From contig NZ_CANKZF010000001.1 in the NCBI RefSeq assembly GCF_947488515.1, forward strand, positions 372,001-436,000: a stretch of 64,000 nucleotides of DNA, given 5' to 3'. Source of the DNA: an uncultured Nocardioides sp. GTDB lineage: Bacteria; Actinomycetota; Actinomycetes; Propionibacteriales; Nocardioidaceae. The notes under the pieces are model-generated. The model had not been told where the DNA came from, made no database searches, and worked only from the letters and a program-made list of their open reading frames with translations. Positions 9,438 to 17,903 of this stretch are shown piece by piece; positions within the stretch are counted from its first letter, which is position 1; every line of letters starts with the position of its first letter. A program made the translations under genes and the position numbers.

Positions 9438-11008
9438 GCGTCGCTCCCGGGCACATCGGCGCCGTCGCGGTCGGTCGCGAGCGCCCGGACCTCCTCGGCA
9501 GCGACCACGCGGTCGTCGAACGGGTGCACCACGTCGCCGACCTCCTGGCCGGTCTCGTGGCCCTTGCCGGCGATCAGCAGCACGTCGCCGGGACGCGCAC
9601 GGCGTACGGCCTCACGGATCGCGAGTCGACGATCGCCCACCTCGACCACCTCGGCGGGGCCGCGGGCGCCGGCCAGGACGGCGGCGCGGATCGACGCGGG
9701 GTCCTCCGTGCGGGGGTTGTCGTCGGTGACCACCACCACGTCGGCGAGGCGCGCGGCGATCTCCCCCATCACCGGACGCTTCACGGTGTCGCGGTCACCG
9801 CCGGCGCCCACCACGACGACGACCTGGCCGTCGGTCAGCGGTCGCAGGGTGGCGAGCACCGCCTCGAGGGCGTCGGGCTTGTGGGCGTAGTCGACGACCA
9901 CGGTGAAGTCCTGCCCGGCGGAGACCTGCTCGAGCCGCCCGGGGACGCCGCCGACGCGGGCGATGCCGTCGGCCACCTGTCGCGGGTCGAGCCCGGCGAG
10001 CGCCGCCGAGGCGATGGCGGCCAGCGCGTTGGAGACGTTGAACTCGCCCGGCACGTGGATCTCCGTGCGCAGCTCGACGTCGGGGCCGAGGACCGTGAAG
10101 CTCGCGCCCCCGGCCGTCAGGTCGACGTCGACGGCTCGCCAGTCGGCGTCGGACCCACGGGAGGAGTACGTCGACATCGGGATGCCGGCGACGTCGAGGA
10201 GGCGACGGCCGAACTCGTCGTCGACGTTGGTCAGCCCGACCCGGGCCCGCTCGGGGGTGAAGAGACCGGCCTTGGCAGCGAAGTAGTCGTCGAGGTCGGC
10301 GTGGAAGTCGAGGTGGTCGCGCCCGAGGTTGAGGAAGGTCGCGACGTCGAAGACGACGCCGTCGACCCGACCGAGCACGAGAGCGTGGCTGGAGACCTCC
10401 ATGGCGCAGGTGTCGACGCCGCGCTCGCGCATGACCGCGAAGAGGCCGTGCAGGTCCGGCGCCTCCGGCGTCGTGAGCTGGGTCTTGACGTCCTCCCCCG
10501 CGATCCGGGTGCCGACGGTGCCGATGGCCGCCGAGGTCACGCCGGCCTCGGTGAGCCCCTGCTCGAGCACGCGGGTGGTGGTGGTCTTGCCCTGGGTGCC
10601 GGTCACTCCGATGACGCGCAGGCCCGCGGCGGGTTCGCCGTAGATCCGCGCGGCGAGGCGCCCGAGCACGCGGCGCGGCTCGGCCACCACGAGGGCGGGC
10701 GTGCCCGGCGGGAGCCGGTCCAGGCCTGCGGAGTCGGTCAGCACCACGACGGCGCCGGCCGCGACGGCCTGCGCGGCGAAGTCCGCACCGTGGGCGCGTG
10801 CGCCCGGGAGCGCGGCGTACAGGTCGCCGGGTCGCACCCGTGCCGTGCTCAGCGAGATGCCGGAGACGGCGACGGCCAGGTCACCGTGCACGGCGACGTC
10901 CGTCGTGGCCGAGAGCCAATCAGCGAGCTCGGTCGCAGGGGTCGACGGGGACTGCTGCGGACGCGTCGCACTCTCGGGCTCGTGCACCGGCCGAGGGTAT
11001 CGAGTCAC
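9434..11008 (-). CDS. murE: UDP-MurNAc-L-Ala-D-Glu--diaminopimelate ligase MurE
   Basis: MurE adds the third stem residue. The P-loop GTQGKTTTTR lies near residue 140, and the specificity motif DNPRTEDP is the form found in diaminopimelate-adding enzymes rather than lysine-adding ones. Related actinobacteria with LL-diaminopimelate share this motif, so the isomer cannot be read from it. Tandem GTG codons lie at 11011 and 11008; the second makes a GTGA overlap with the ftsI stop and is preferred. A further in-frame GTG at 10987 would remove seven residues. Downstream it overlaps murF. Confidence 0.94.
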   Translation of the reverse strand: MTRYPRPVHEPESATRPQQSPSTPATELADWLSATTDVAVHGDLAVAVSGISLSTARVRPGDLYAALPGARAHGADFAAQAVAAGAVVVLTDSAGLDRLPPGTPALVVAEPRRVLGRLAARIYGEPAAGLRVIGVTGTQGKTTTTRVLEQGLTEAGVTSAAIGTVGTRIAGEDVKTQLTTPEAPDLHGLFAVMRERGVDTCAMEVSSHALVLGRVDGVVFDVATFLNLGRDHLDFHADLDDYFAAKAGLFTPERARVGLTNVDDEFGRRLLDVAGIPMSTYSSRGSDADWRAVDVDLTAGGASFTVLGPDVELRTEIHVPGEFNVSNALAAIASAALAGLDPRQVADGIARVGGVPGRLEQVSAGQDFTVVVDYAHKPDALEAVLATLRPLTDGQVVVVVGAGGDRDTVKRPVMGEIAARLADVVVVTDDNPRTEDPASIRAAVLAGARGPAEVVEVGDRRLAIREAVRRARPGDVLLIAGKGHETGQEVGDVVHPFDDRVVAAEEVRALATDRDGADVPGSDA

Positions 11009-12777
11009 CACTCGACGGGCAGGCGCGACGGCGTGCCGTTGGTCGGCTCGACGCCGTAGCGGCCCAGGACGTAGCCCATGATCCGGGAGAACACCGGGCC
11101 CGCGATCGAGCCGCCGCCCCCGTCGACCTTGGGCGCGTGGACCACGACGTAGACGGTGAAGCGGGCGTCGTCGGCCGGCGCGAAGCCGCCGAAGGACACC
11201 GAGGTGCTGCCGTCGTAGCCGGTGCCGTCGCTGGCGACCCGCTGGGCGGTGCCGGTCTTGCCGGCCACGAGGTAGCCGGGCACCTGCGCCGCGGGCGCGA
11301 CACCGTCCTCGGGATCGACGACCTTCTCCATCATGCGGGCGGTCGCCCGCGCGGCCTGCTTGCTCACGACCCGGGTGCGGGTGGCCACGTCGGTGCCGAC
11401 GGTGAGCCCGTCGTCGGTGACCGCGGAGCCGGCGATCAGGCTCGGCGAAACTCGCACGCCGCCGTTGGCGACCGTGTTGACGGCCGCAGCCATCTGGGCG
11501 ACGTTGACCGAGAGGGACTGGCCGAAGGCGACGCGGTCCTTGGTCTGCGAGGTCATCGCCTCGCCCGCCGTGAGGATGCCGGGGGTCTCACCGCGCACCC
11601 CGACGTTGGTCCGCTGGCCGAGGCCGAACTTCTGCAGGTAGGACACCAGCTCGACCGGCGAGAACGCGTCGGCGGCGAGCACGGTGCCGATGTTGGAGGA
11701 CTTGGCGATGATGCCCGCCAGCGTGAGCCGGATGTTGCCGTGGTCGAACCAGTCGCCGATCACCCGGTCCTGCCGGGCGAGGCTGGGCGGGACCTTGAAG
11801 CGCTGGCGCGGGAACGCCTTGCCGGCGTCGATGAGCGAGGAGGCGGTGAGCACCTTCTCCACCGAACCCGGCTCGTAGGTGTCGCTCAGGGCGCGCGACC
11901 CGAGGTCGTCCTCATCGGCCTCGGTCGGCGCGTTGGCGTCGAAGGTCGGCACGTCGGCGAGCGCGAGGATCTCGCCCGTGCGGGTGTCCATGACGACCGC
12001 GGCGCCGCTCTCCGCGCGGTACTGGCGCACCGACTGCGCGAGCACCTTCTGGGTGAACCACTGGAGGTCGCGGTCGATGGTGGTGCGCAGAGGCGCACCG
12101 TTGTGCGCGGCCTTGAGCGTGCTCTCGCGCAGCGGGATCCGCACGCCCTTGCCGGAGTTGGACTGCCACGTCGCCTCGCCGTCGACACCGGCCAGCTGCT
12201 TGTCGAAGGTGCGCTCGAAGCCGCCGAGCGGCTCGTCGGTGCCCATGTAGCCGACCAGGTTGGCGGCCACGTCGCCGGAGGGGTACGACCGGATCGGGTC
12301 GTCCTGGAGGCTGATGCCGGAGAACCCGGCGTCGTCGAGCTCGGCGAGCGTGTCGCCGGCGAGGGTGCTCGGCACCCGCCGGGCGACGTACTCGTAGCGG
12401 CTGCCCTCCTTGCGACCGCGCAGGGCCGTGAGGGTCCGGAAGTAGTCGACGGAGAGCCGGTCCGAGAGCAGGCGCGCGAGCTCGGGTGCCCGGTCGGCGG
12501 TGAGGTCGGGGTCCGCGATGACCATCTTGCCCTTGACCGAGTCGGCCAGGGGTACGCCGTTGCGGTCGAGGATGTCGCCCCGCTCCGCCACCAGGGGCAG
12601 CCGCACCGCGCCCTCCGCGGCCGCGCGGACGGCGTACGAGCGCGGGTCGACGCCCTGGAGCTGGACGAGCCTGGCACCGAAGAAGGAGAGGACGATCGCG
12701 ATGAGGACGAACCCGATGCGCAGTCGCAGCATCGGCGCGCCGCGCGAGGCGCCGCGCCTGGTGCGGGTGCTCGGCAC
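11005..12777 (-). CDS. ftsI: Septal transpeptidase FtsI / penicillin-binding protein class B
   Basis: FtsI (PbpB) cross-links septal peptidoglycan and works with FtsW. The product of about 590 residues has one N-terminal membrane anchor (RIGFVLIAIVLSFFGARLV), a PBP dimerisation domain, and a transpeptidase domain with all three catalytic motifs: SxxK in EPGSVEK, SxN in KSSN, and KTG in AGKTGTAQ. The GTG at 12777 is chosen because AGGAG sits four bases upstream. Upstream in-frame alternatives are ATG 12789 and TTG 12828. Its stop overlaps murE. It lies 90 bp downstream of the ftsL-like gene. Confidence 0.94.
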   Translation of the reverse strand: MPSTRTRRGASRGAPMLRLRIGFVLIAIVLSFFGARLVQLQGVDPRSYAVRAAAEGAVRLPLVAERGDILDRNGVPLADSVKGKMVIADPDLTADRAPELARLLSDRLSVDYFRTLTALRGRKEGSRYEYVARRVPSTLAGDTLAELDDAGFSGISLQDDPIRSYPSGDVAANLVGYMGTDEPLGGFERTFDKQLAGVDGEATWQSNSGKGVRIPLRESTLKAAHNGAPLRTTIDRDLQWFTQKVLAQSVRQYRAESGAAVVMDTRTGEILALADVPTFDANAPTEADEDDLGSRALSDTYEPGSVEKVLTASSLIDAGKAFPRQRFKVPPSLARQDRVIGDWFDHGNIRLTLAGIIAKSSNIGTVLAADAFSPVELVSYLQKFGLGQRTNVGVRGETPGILTAGEAMTSQTKDRVAFGQSLSVNVAQMAAAVNTVANGGVRVSPSLIAGSAVTDDGLTVGTDVATRTRVVSKQAARATARMMEKVVDPEDGVAPAAQVPGYLVAGKTGTAQRVASDGTGYDGSTSVSFGGFAPADDARFTVYVVVHAPKVDGGGGSIAGPVFSRIMGYVLGRYGVEPTNGTPSRLPVEW

Positions 12778-12867
12778 TGGTCTCCTCATTTCCCGGTCGG
12801 TCCCTGCTGGATCCGACCTGCTCGACAATCTAGGTGTGCGGTGCCGTCGAACGGCGTGACCGCGCCG

Positions 12868-13428
12868 TCAGCGGTTGCGGTTCTTGCGGGGCTTGGCGTT
12901 CGACACCCCGGGGTCCGTCGTGGCCTGCTCCTCGACGGTGGGAGCGGCGGGCACCTCGACGTACGTCGGCTCGGGCGCGAGGATCGCCGGCTTGATCGGC
13001 GCCGGCGGCTGCAGCTGGATGGCGTTCTCCCGGGTGGCCGGCGTCCGGACCCCGGTGGTCTTGCCCGTCTCGAGGTCGAGGAACACCGGGGCCGACGGGA
13101 TCACCATGCCCATCGTCTGCGCCTCGGTCGCGACGCGCTGCGGGTTGCGGAGCTCGTCGAGCTCCATCCGCAGCGTCTGCTCGCGGGCGGCGAGGGTGTC
13201 GGCCTCGGACTCGAGGGCGGACGCCGTGAACGACGCCTGCTGCATGGAGGTGTTGAAGAGGAGCAGTCCCACGATGCCGCCGACCAGGACCAGGCTCACC
13301 AGCGTCATGAACGGCACCCGCGGCGCGCGGGACCGCACGCGCGGCACCACGGTGAGGCGGGCCTTGTCGACCGCCTCCTGGGCGATCCGCGTGACGCGGG
13401 TCCTGGGCTGCAGGGCGGGACTGCTCAT
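12868..13428 (-). CDS. ftsL: FtsL-like septum formation protein
   Basis: This is a 186-residue bitopic protein: a basic cytoplasmic tail, one membrane helix (about residues 41-58, [17 protein letters not shown]), a short heptad-like coiled coil ([20 protein letters not shown]) and a proline-rich extracellular tail rich in pairs such as PPAPIKPA. This is the FtsL/DivIC-like architecture, and the position between rsmH and ftsI matches M. tuberculosis Rv2164c. FtsL proteins diverge rapidly, so the call rests on topology and position more than on residues. The ATG at 13428 overlaps the rsmH stop as ATGA. The proline-rich tail of about 80 residues is long compared with E. coli FtsL. Confidence 0.8.
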   Translation of the reverse strand: MSSPALQPRTRVTRIAQEAVDKARLTVVPRVRSRAPRVPFMTLVSLVLVGGIVGLLLFNTSMQQASFTASALESEADTLAAREQTLRMELDELRNPQRVATEAQTMGMVIPSAPVFLDLETGKTTGVRTPATRENAIQLQPPAPIKPAILAPEPTYVEVPAAPTVEEQATTDPGVSNAKPRKNRNR

Positions 13429-14402
13429 CGGGCGACTCCTGGGGAAGAGGGAGAGGACGGGAGGACGCGCTCGACGGCGCGCAGGCGGACGGATGCTGCT
13501 CGGGGGTTCTCGGCGATCTCGTGCTCGTCGGCCTGCTCGGCGCCGCGGGTGACGAGCCGCAGGGCAGGCTCGGCACCCTCGGGGACGAACGGCAGGTCCG
13601 GCGGCACGTCGAGCCGGGTGGCGTCGGCGAAGGCCCGCTTGACCAGGCGGTCCTCGAGCGAGTGGTAGGCCTCGACGACCACGCGACCACCGACGCCGAT
13701 GACCTCGATGGAGGCGGGGATCGCGCGGCGCAGGACGGCGAGCTCGTCGTTGACCGCCATCCGCAGCGCCTGGAAGGTGCGCTTGGCGGGGTGGCCACCC
13801 GTACGTCGCGCCGGGGCGGGGATCGATGCGTAGAGCAGCTCGACGAGGTCGGCGCTGGTCGTGAACGGCGTCGTCTCGCGCCGGCGGACCACCTCGCGGG
13901 CGATCCTGCTGGCGAACTTCTCCTCGCCGTACTCGCGCAGGATGCGGGTCAGCTCCTGGGCCGTGGCGGTGTTGAGCAGCTCGGCCGCGGTCCGTCCGGT
14001 CGTCGGGTCCATCCGCATGTCGAGCGGTGCGTCCTCGGAGTAGGCGAAGCCGCGCTCGCGGACGTCTAGCTGCATCGAGGAGACGCCGAGGTCGAAGAAG
14101 ACGGCGTCGACGTGGTCGAGGCCGAGGGAGCCGACCACCTCGGGCAGCTCGTCGTACACCGCGTGCACGGCGGTGAAGCGATCACCGTGCGCCGCGAGCC
14201 GCTCGCTCGACATCTGCAGGGCGGCCGGGTCGCGGTCGATGCCGATGACCCGGGCGTTCGGGAGGCGCTCGAGGACGGCCTCGCTGTGGCCACCGAGGCC
14301 GAGCGTGCAGTCGACGTAGACCGAGCCGGGGGCCTCGAGCGCAGGCGCCAGCAGGGCGACGACCCGGTCGAGGAGCACCGGGGCGTGGCGGGGAGTCGTC
14401 AT
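13425..14402 (-). CDS. rsmH: 16S rRNA (cytosine-1402-N4)-methyltransferase RsmH
   Basis: RsmH (MraW) N4-methylates C1402 of 16S rRNA in the ribosomal P site. The 325-residue product starts [15 protein letters not shown] and shows the SAM-binding loop [15 protein letters not shown] (about 31-45), [20 protein letters not shown], and the conserved [16 protein letters not shown] and [14 protein letters not shown] segments. Length is normal. The ATG at 14402 follows the upstream 53-codon ORF stop by four bases. The structured RNA at 14668-14771 lies in the leader of this gene pair. Confidence 0.96.
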   Translation of the reverse strand: MTTPRHAPVLLDRVVALLAPALEAPGSVYVDCTLGLGGHSEAVLERLPNARVIGIDRDPAALQMSSERLAAHGDRFTAVHAVYDELPEVVGSLGLDHVDAVFFDLGVSSMQLDVRERGFAYSEDAPLDMRMDPTTGRTAAELLNTATAQELTRILREYGEEKFASRIAREVVRRRETTPFTTSADLVELLYASIPAPARRTGGHPAKRTFQALRMAVNDELAVLRRAIPASIEVIGVGGRVVVEAYHSLEDRLVKRAFADATRLDVPPDLPFVPEGAEPALRLVTRGAEQADEHEIAENPRAASVRLRAVERVLPSSPSSPGVAR

Positions 14403-14406
14403 CTGC

Positions 14407-14568
14407 TCAGCCCTGGGAGCCCAGGTGGGTCAGCAGGAGCAGGGCCAGTGCCAGGCCGCAGGCCGTGGCGGCCGAGAACGCGATCAGGGCGGCCGCCTCG
14501 CGCGCCTGGTCGCGCACCCGCAGCGGGGGTGCCGCTGCCGTGCGTCCCACGGGCTGGGTGGTGCTCAT
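14407..14568 (-). CDS. Small 53-residue single-span membrane protein in the dcw cluster
   Basis: I do not recognise a named family. The 53-residue product has about 27 cytoplasmic-looking residues ([20 protein letters not shown]), then a hydrophobic segment of about 22 residues ([20 protein letters not shown]), ending LTHLGSQG. The ATG at 14568 follows a GGGGTCGAGACC stretch. Its TGA is four bases before the rsmH ATG, an arrangement that suggests translational coupling. Evidence that it is real: start, ribosome site, tight spacing, and membrane-like composition in only this frame. It could be a small divisome or synthase accessory peptide, or mainly a leader ORF for rsmH; neither is shown. 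Confidence 0.6.
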   Translation of the reverse strand: MSTTQPVGRTAAAPPLRVRDQAREAAALIAFSAATACGLALALLLLTHLGSQG

Positions 14569-14667
14569 GGTCTCGACCCCACTGGTGTGCTGCGGATGTG
14601 CTGGCTGGTGCTGCTGGTTGGCGGTGCGGCTGACACTCCCCGTCGTGTGGCACGGGGCGAGCCGCCG

Positions 14668-14771
14668 CACCAGGTCCCTGCCCGCTCCTCTGCCCCTCTC
14701 GGGGTGGGTGCCCTCTGGTGCCGGGGAAGTGCCCCAGATGGCCACGCGAGGAGCGGGCTCGAGACCTGGTG
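14668..14771 (-). ncRNA. Candidate mraW RNA motif (structured leader between mraZ and rsmH)
   Basis: Read on the minus strand, this interval folds into nested stems. The outer stem is CACCAGGTC with GACCTGGTG (9 bp, 14771-14763 with 14676-14668). Next comes CCCGCTCCTC with GAGGAGCGGG (10 bp, 14757-14748 with 14690-14681). Inside are an arm whose loop contains CTTCCCC (14729-14723) and a CCCC-GAGA-GGGG tetraloop hairpin (14704-14693). A structured RNA called the mraW motif is known upstream of mraW (rsmH) in actinobacteria, and I recall a CUUCCCC loop in it. Position, strand and loop fit. It lies 48 nt after the mraZ stop and 99 nt before the small ORF. Function is unknown. Confidence 0.65.
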
Positions 14772-14816
14772 ATACGGGTCGCGATGTCAGCTGTGGAGTT
14801 GTCGGGCGGTGCTGGC

Positions 14817-15245
14817 TCAGATGCCGGGGAAGACCTCGTCGCTGAGCTCGGAGAACTTCTGCTCCTGCTCCTCGGAGTAGGTCGCCCACGAGGTCGGGTC
14901 CCAGATCTCGATCCGGTTCATCGACCCGATGACGACGCACTCCTTGCGGAGCGAGGCGTACTCCCGCAGCGGTGCCGGGATGTTGATGCGTCCCTGCTTG
15001 TCCGGCACCTCCTGGCTGGCGGCGGCGAACAGCATGCGGACGTAGTCACGGGTGTTCTTCTGCGTGACCGGCGCCTCGCGGAGCCGGTCGGTGAGCTTCT
15101 CGAAGTCGGCCATGGACCAGACGGTGAGGCAGCGCTCCTGACCTCTGGTCACCACGAGTCCCTCCGTCAGCTCGTCCCTGAACTTCGCCGGGAGGAAGAG
15201 CCGGCCCTTCTCGTCGAGCTTGGGCGTGTAGGTGCCGAAGAACAT
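14817..15245 (-). CDS. mraZ: Transcriptional regulator MraZ
   Basis: MraZ is a ring-forming DNA-binding protein of the SpoVT-AbrB class that represses its own dcw operon in characterised bacteria. The 142-residue product starts MFFGTYTPKLDEKGRLFLP and contains two copies of the domain, the first with KLDEKGRLFLPAKFR and the second with DKQGRINIPAPLREYA. The ATG at 15245 is preceded by GGGGAGGTGCCGG. The frame is open upstream, but that extension would run across the promoter. Four direct repeats typical of MraZ operators lie 40 bp upstream, so autoregulation is likely. Confidence 0.95.
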   Translation of the reverse strand: MFFGTYTPKLDEKGRLFLPAKFRDELTEGLVVTRGQERCLTVWSMADFEKLTDRLREAPVTQKNTRDYVRMLFAAASQEVPDKQGRINIPAPLREYASLRKECVVIGSMNRIEIWDPTSWATYSEEQEQKFSELSDEVFPGI

Positions 15246-15284
15246 CCGGCACCTCCCCTGCTCGGCGGGCAGATCGACCCTGTC

Positions 15285-15326
15285 CCCCACTTCGCACCAC
15301 AGTACTCCACTTCGCTCCACCGTCAA
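15285..15326 (-). promoter_or_regulatory. mraZ/dcw promoter with four MraZ boxes
   Basis: On the minus strand TTGACG (15326-15321) and TACTGT (15304-15299) form a sigma-70-type promoter with a 16-bp spacer. Overlapping it are four direct repeats GTGGAG, GTGGAG, GTGGTG and GTGGGG, starting at 15320, 15310, 15300 and 15290, each separated by four bases (CGAA, TACT, CGAA). Two boxes fill the spacer and two lie at or past the -10. Known MraZ sites are short G-rich direct repeats at about 10-bp period, so a bound MraZ ring would cover the promoter. The predicted start is about 47 nt before the mraZ ATG. Confidence 0.8.
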
Positions 15327-15631
15327 CCAGATCACGCGTGTTTCACGCACGAATTTCGGGCTTTCGAGGCGTTGCCGCCGCGGCTGACGCGAACCGCTCC
15401 GGCGCTCGATCAGTCGTGCAGGAGCGCCGATCCACGCTCAGGAGAGGTCGCCGGCAGGCCAGGTGGAGCGCCGGTGGGGAGATCGGGCCGCCAGTGGTGG
15501 GGCGAAGTGGGGGAACCGGGGTAGCCCGGGTGGGTGACGCCCACGACGAGGAGCCGCGTGGGTGGGGTCGGACGGGTATGTTGCGCGCACCACATACCGT
15601 GGGGACGAGCACGTACGAGGGGACGGACAAC
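15327..15631. other. Divergent mraZ/moxR intergenic region
   Basis: This non-coding stretch separates the mraZ promoter from the MoxR operon. On the plus strand it holds GTGGAG (15463-15468), GTGGGG (15474-15479), and a pair GTGGGG-cgaa-GTGGGG (15497-15502 and 15507-15512), resembling the MraZ boxes in sequence, spacer and 10-bp period. A TATGTT hexamer at 15577-15582 could be a -10 for moxR. Nothing coding is supported in the remainder. Confidence 0.5.
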
Positions 15632-16639
15632 GTGACGACTGGGTTTTCCGAGCAGGCGCCCGACCTGGACACCGTTCGGCGGGTCACCGGCGCCGTGCGC
15701 CAGAACATCGAGCGCGTCATCGCGGGCAAGCCCGACGTCGTCAACGCCGCCCTGGTCGTCCTCCTCGCCGAGGGTCACCTCCTCATCGAGGACGTGCCCG
15801 GCGTCGGGAAGACCCAGCTCAGCAAGGCGCTGGCCCGCAGCATCGACTGCTCGGTGGCGCGCATCCAGTTCACCCCGGACCTGCTGCCCTCCGACGTCAC
15901 CGGCGTCTCGATCTTCAACCAGGACACCCGCCAGTTCGAGTTCCGGCCCGGCGGTGTGTTCGCCAACATCGTGGTCGGCGACGAGATCAACCGGGCCTCC
16001 CCCAAGACCCAGTCAGCCCTGCTCGAGGCCATGGAGGAGCGCCAGGTCACCGTCGACAACGCGACCTACATGCTCGAGAAGCCGTTCATGGTGATCGCCA
16101 CGCAGAACCCCATCGAGATGGAGGGCACGTACGCCCTGCCGGAGGCGCAGCGCGACCGCTTCATGGCGCGCGTCTCGATCGGCTACCCCGTGGAGGCCGC
16201 GGAGATCGCGATGCTCGAGGGGCACACCGCCCACAACCCGCTCGACGACCTCGAGCCGGTCACCGACGCCGGGGAGATCCGCAAGGTGATCGAGATCGTC
16301 GGCCGGGTGCACGTGTCCACCGCGGTGCACCGCTACGCCGTGGCCCTCACCACCGCGACCCGCGCCAGCAACGACCTGCACCTCGGCGCGTCACCGCGCG
16401 CGACGCTCCACCTGGTGCGGGCGGCCAAGGCGGTGGCCGCCACGCAGGGACGCGACTACGTCCTGCCCGACGACATCCACGGCATCACGTCCCCGGTCCT
16501 CGCCCACCGACTGCTCCCCAACGTCGAGGCGACGATGAGCGGACGCACCACCGCCGCGATCCTGTCCGCGATCGTGGAGTCCGTGCCCGTCCCCTCGGCG
16601 TCCGACTCGACCTCGGTCCCACGCGGCAGCCGTGCGTGA
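15632..16639 (+). CDS. MoxR family AAA+ ATPase
   Basis: MoxR ATPases are chaperone-like AAA+ proteins, usually encoded with DUF58 and membrane proteins, and thought to remodel or activate partner complexes. The 335-residue product has Walker A DVPGVGKTQ (about 54-62), Walker B VVGDEINRA, the sensor-1 region ATQNPIEMEGTYALPEAQ and an AAA lid domain. The GTG at 15632 (VTTGFSEQ) follows AGGGGACGG. An in-frame ATG at 15578 is possible but would overlap the putative -10. It is the first gene of a three-gene operon with overlapping junctions. Confidence 0.92.
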   Translation: MTTGFSEQAPDLDTVRRVTGAVRQNIERVIAGKPDVVNAALVVLLAEGHLLIEDVPGVGKTQLSKALARSIDCSVARIQFTPDLLPSDVTGVSIFNQDTRQFEFRPGGVFANIVVGDEINRASPKTQSALLEAMEERQVTVDNATYMLEKPFMVIATQNPIEMEGTYALPEAQRDRFMARVSIGYPVEAAEIAMLEGHTAHNPLDDLEPVTDAGEIRKVIEIVGRVHVSTAVHRYAVALTTATRASNDLHLGASPRATLHLVRAAKAVAATQGRDYVLPDDIHGITSPVLAHRLLPNVEATMSGRTTAAILSAIVESVPVPSASDSTSVPRGSRA

Positions 16640-17903
16640 GGCACTCGCTGCTCTGACCGTCCGCGGACGGGCGTTCCTCGCGGCCGGCATCACCACGGTC
16701 GTGGCCGCGATCGTCGTCGGGCACTCCTCGGTCGTACGCATCGGCGTGCTGGTCGCGGTGCTCCCACTGCTCACCGCCTGGTGGGTCGGCCGGTCTCGCT
16801 ACCGCCTCTCGCTGGTCCGCACGGTCACGCCCCAGCTCGTCGTCGCCGGGCAGTCCGCGACCGTCGAGCTCACCGTCTCCAACGAGTCGCGCACGCCCAC
16901 GGGCGTGCTGCTGCTGGAGGAGCGACTCCCCTACGTCCTCGGCACCCGCCCGCGCTTCGTGCTGGAGGGTCTCGGGCACGGCTGGCGCCGGCACGCGACG
17001 TACCAGGTGCGCTCGGAGCTGCGCGGACAGTTCGAGATCGGTCCGATGTCGGTGCGGGTGACCGACCCGTTCGGCTTCGTCGAGCTCGGCCGGACGTTCC
17101 ACGCCACGACGCGGCTCACCGTCACGCCGCGCACCTCGCCCCTGCCCAGCATCCCGCTCGGTGGCGCCTGGACCGGGTCGGGCGACAACCGTCCCCGGGC
17201 CTTCGCCACCGGCAGCGCGGAGGACGTCACGGTCCGGGAGTACCGCCGCGGCGATGACCTGCGCCGCGTCCACTGGCGCAGCTCGGCCCGCGTCGGTGAG
17301 CTGATGGTGCGCCGCGAGGAGCAGCCGTGGCAGTCGCGCGCGACCGTGTTCCTCGACAACCGCGGCATCGCCCATCGCGGACAGGGAGCGGCCAGCTCGC
17401 TCGAGGGCGCCGTGTCCGCGGCCGCGTCGATCGCCATCCACCTCGCCCACCACGGCTACACCGTCCGCCTGGTCACCGCGTCGGGCGACAGCCGCGAGAC
17501 CGAATGGCACTCCCACAGCGCGGAGGCCAGCACCATCCCGCTCCTCGAGGCGCTCGCCGTCGTGCAGCTCGACCACTCCCCCGCGCCCGACACCCAGTGG
17601 CTGGCCGAGCCCGGGCACGGCGGTCTCACCATCGGGGTCTTCGGCGGACTGGGCGACCCAGACCTGCCGTTCCTCCGCCGCCTGCAGCACCACGCCTCGT
17701 CGAGCCTGGCGATCGCACTCGACGTGGACGCGTGGGCTCCGCACCTGCCCGTCCAGCCCGGCCCCGCCGCGTCCGCCCACCTCACCTCGACCGGGTGGCG
17801 CTCGATCAGCCTCGGCCCGCGTGACCGCCTCGACACCGCTTGGCAGGAGCTCGGCCTGATGCAGAGCCGGGCCACGGCATCACCGGCAGGAGCCCGTCGA
17901 TGA
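16632..17903 (+). CDS. DUF58 domain protein
   Basis: This is a 423-residue protein with two N-terminal membrane helices (about residues 10-50), a beta-rich extracytoplasmic region, and the DUF58 signature GSAEDVTVREYRRGDDLRRV followed by HWRSSARVGELMVRREE. DUF58 proteins contain a vWA-like fold and pair with MoxR ATPases. The GTG at 16632 overlaps the MoxR stop by eight bases; the stop overlaps the next ATG. The operon arrangement MoxR-DUF58-transglutaminase is widespread and has been linked to envelope processes, but no activity can be assigned from sequence alone. Confidence 0.9.
   Translation: MREALAALTVRGRAFLAAGITTVVAAIVVGHSSVVRIGVLVAVLPLLTAWWVGRSRYRLSLVRTVTPQLVVAGQSATVELTVSNESRTPTGVLLLEERLPYVLGTRPRFVLEGLGHGWRRHATYQVRSELRGQFEIGPMSVRVTDPFGFVELGRTFHATTRLTVTPRTSPLPSIPLGGAWTGSGDNRPRAFATGSAEDVTVREYRRGDDLRRVHWRSSARVGELMVRREEQPWQSRATVFLDNRGIAHRGQGAASSLEGAVSAAASIAIHLAHHGYTVRLVTASGDSRETEWHSHSAEASTIPLLEALAVVQLDHSPAPDTQWLAEPGHGGLTIGVFGGLGDPDLPFLRRLQHHASSSLAIALDVDAWAPHLPVQPGPAASAHLTSTGWRSISLGPRDRLDTAWQELGLMQSRATASPAGARR

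Noticed and set aside
12778..12828. Upstream TTG/ATG starts for ftsI
   Set aside because: Less likely than GTG 12777, which has AGGAG at short distance; not excluded.
10798..13668. Plus-strand open frame of about 956 codons opposite murE, ftsI and ftsL
   Set aside because: Antisense to three certain dcw genes; composition is that of an opposite-strand frame and it has no domain.
15338..15631. N-terminal extension of the MoxR protein
   Set aside because: It would cross the mraZ promoter region; GTG 15632 has a good ribosome site and the family N-terminus.
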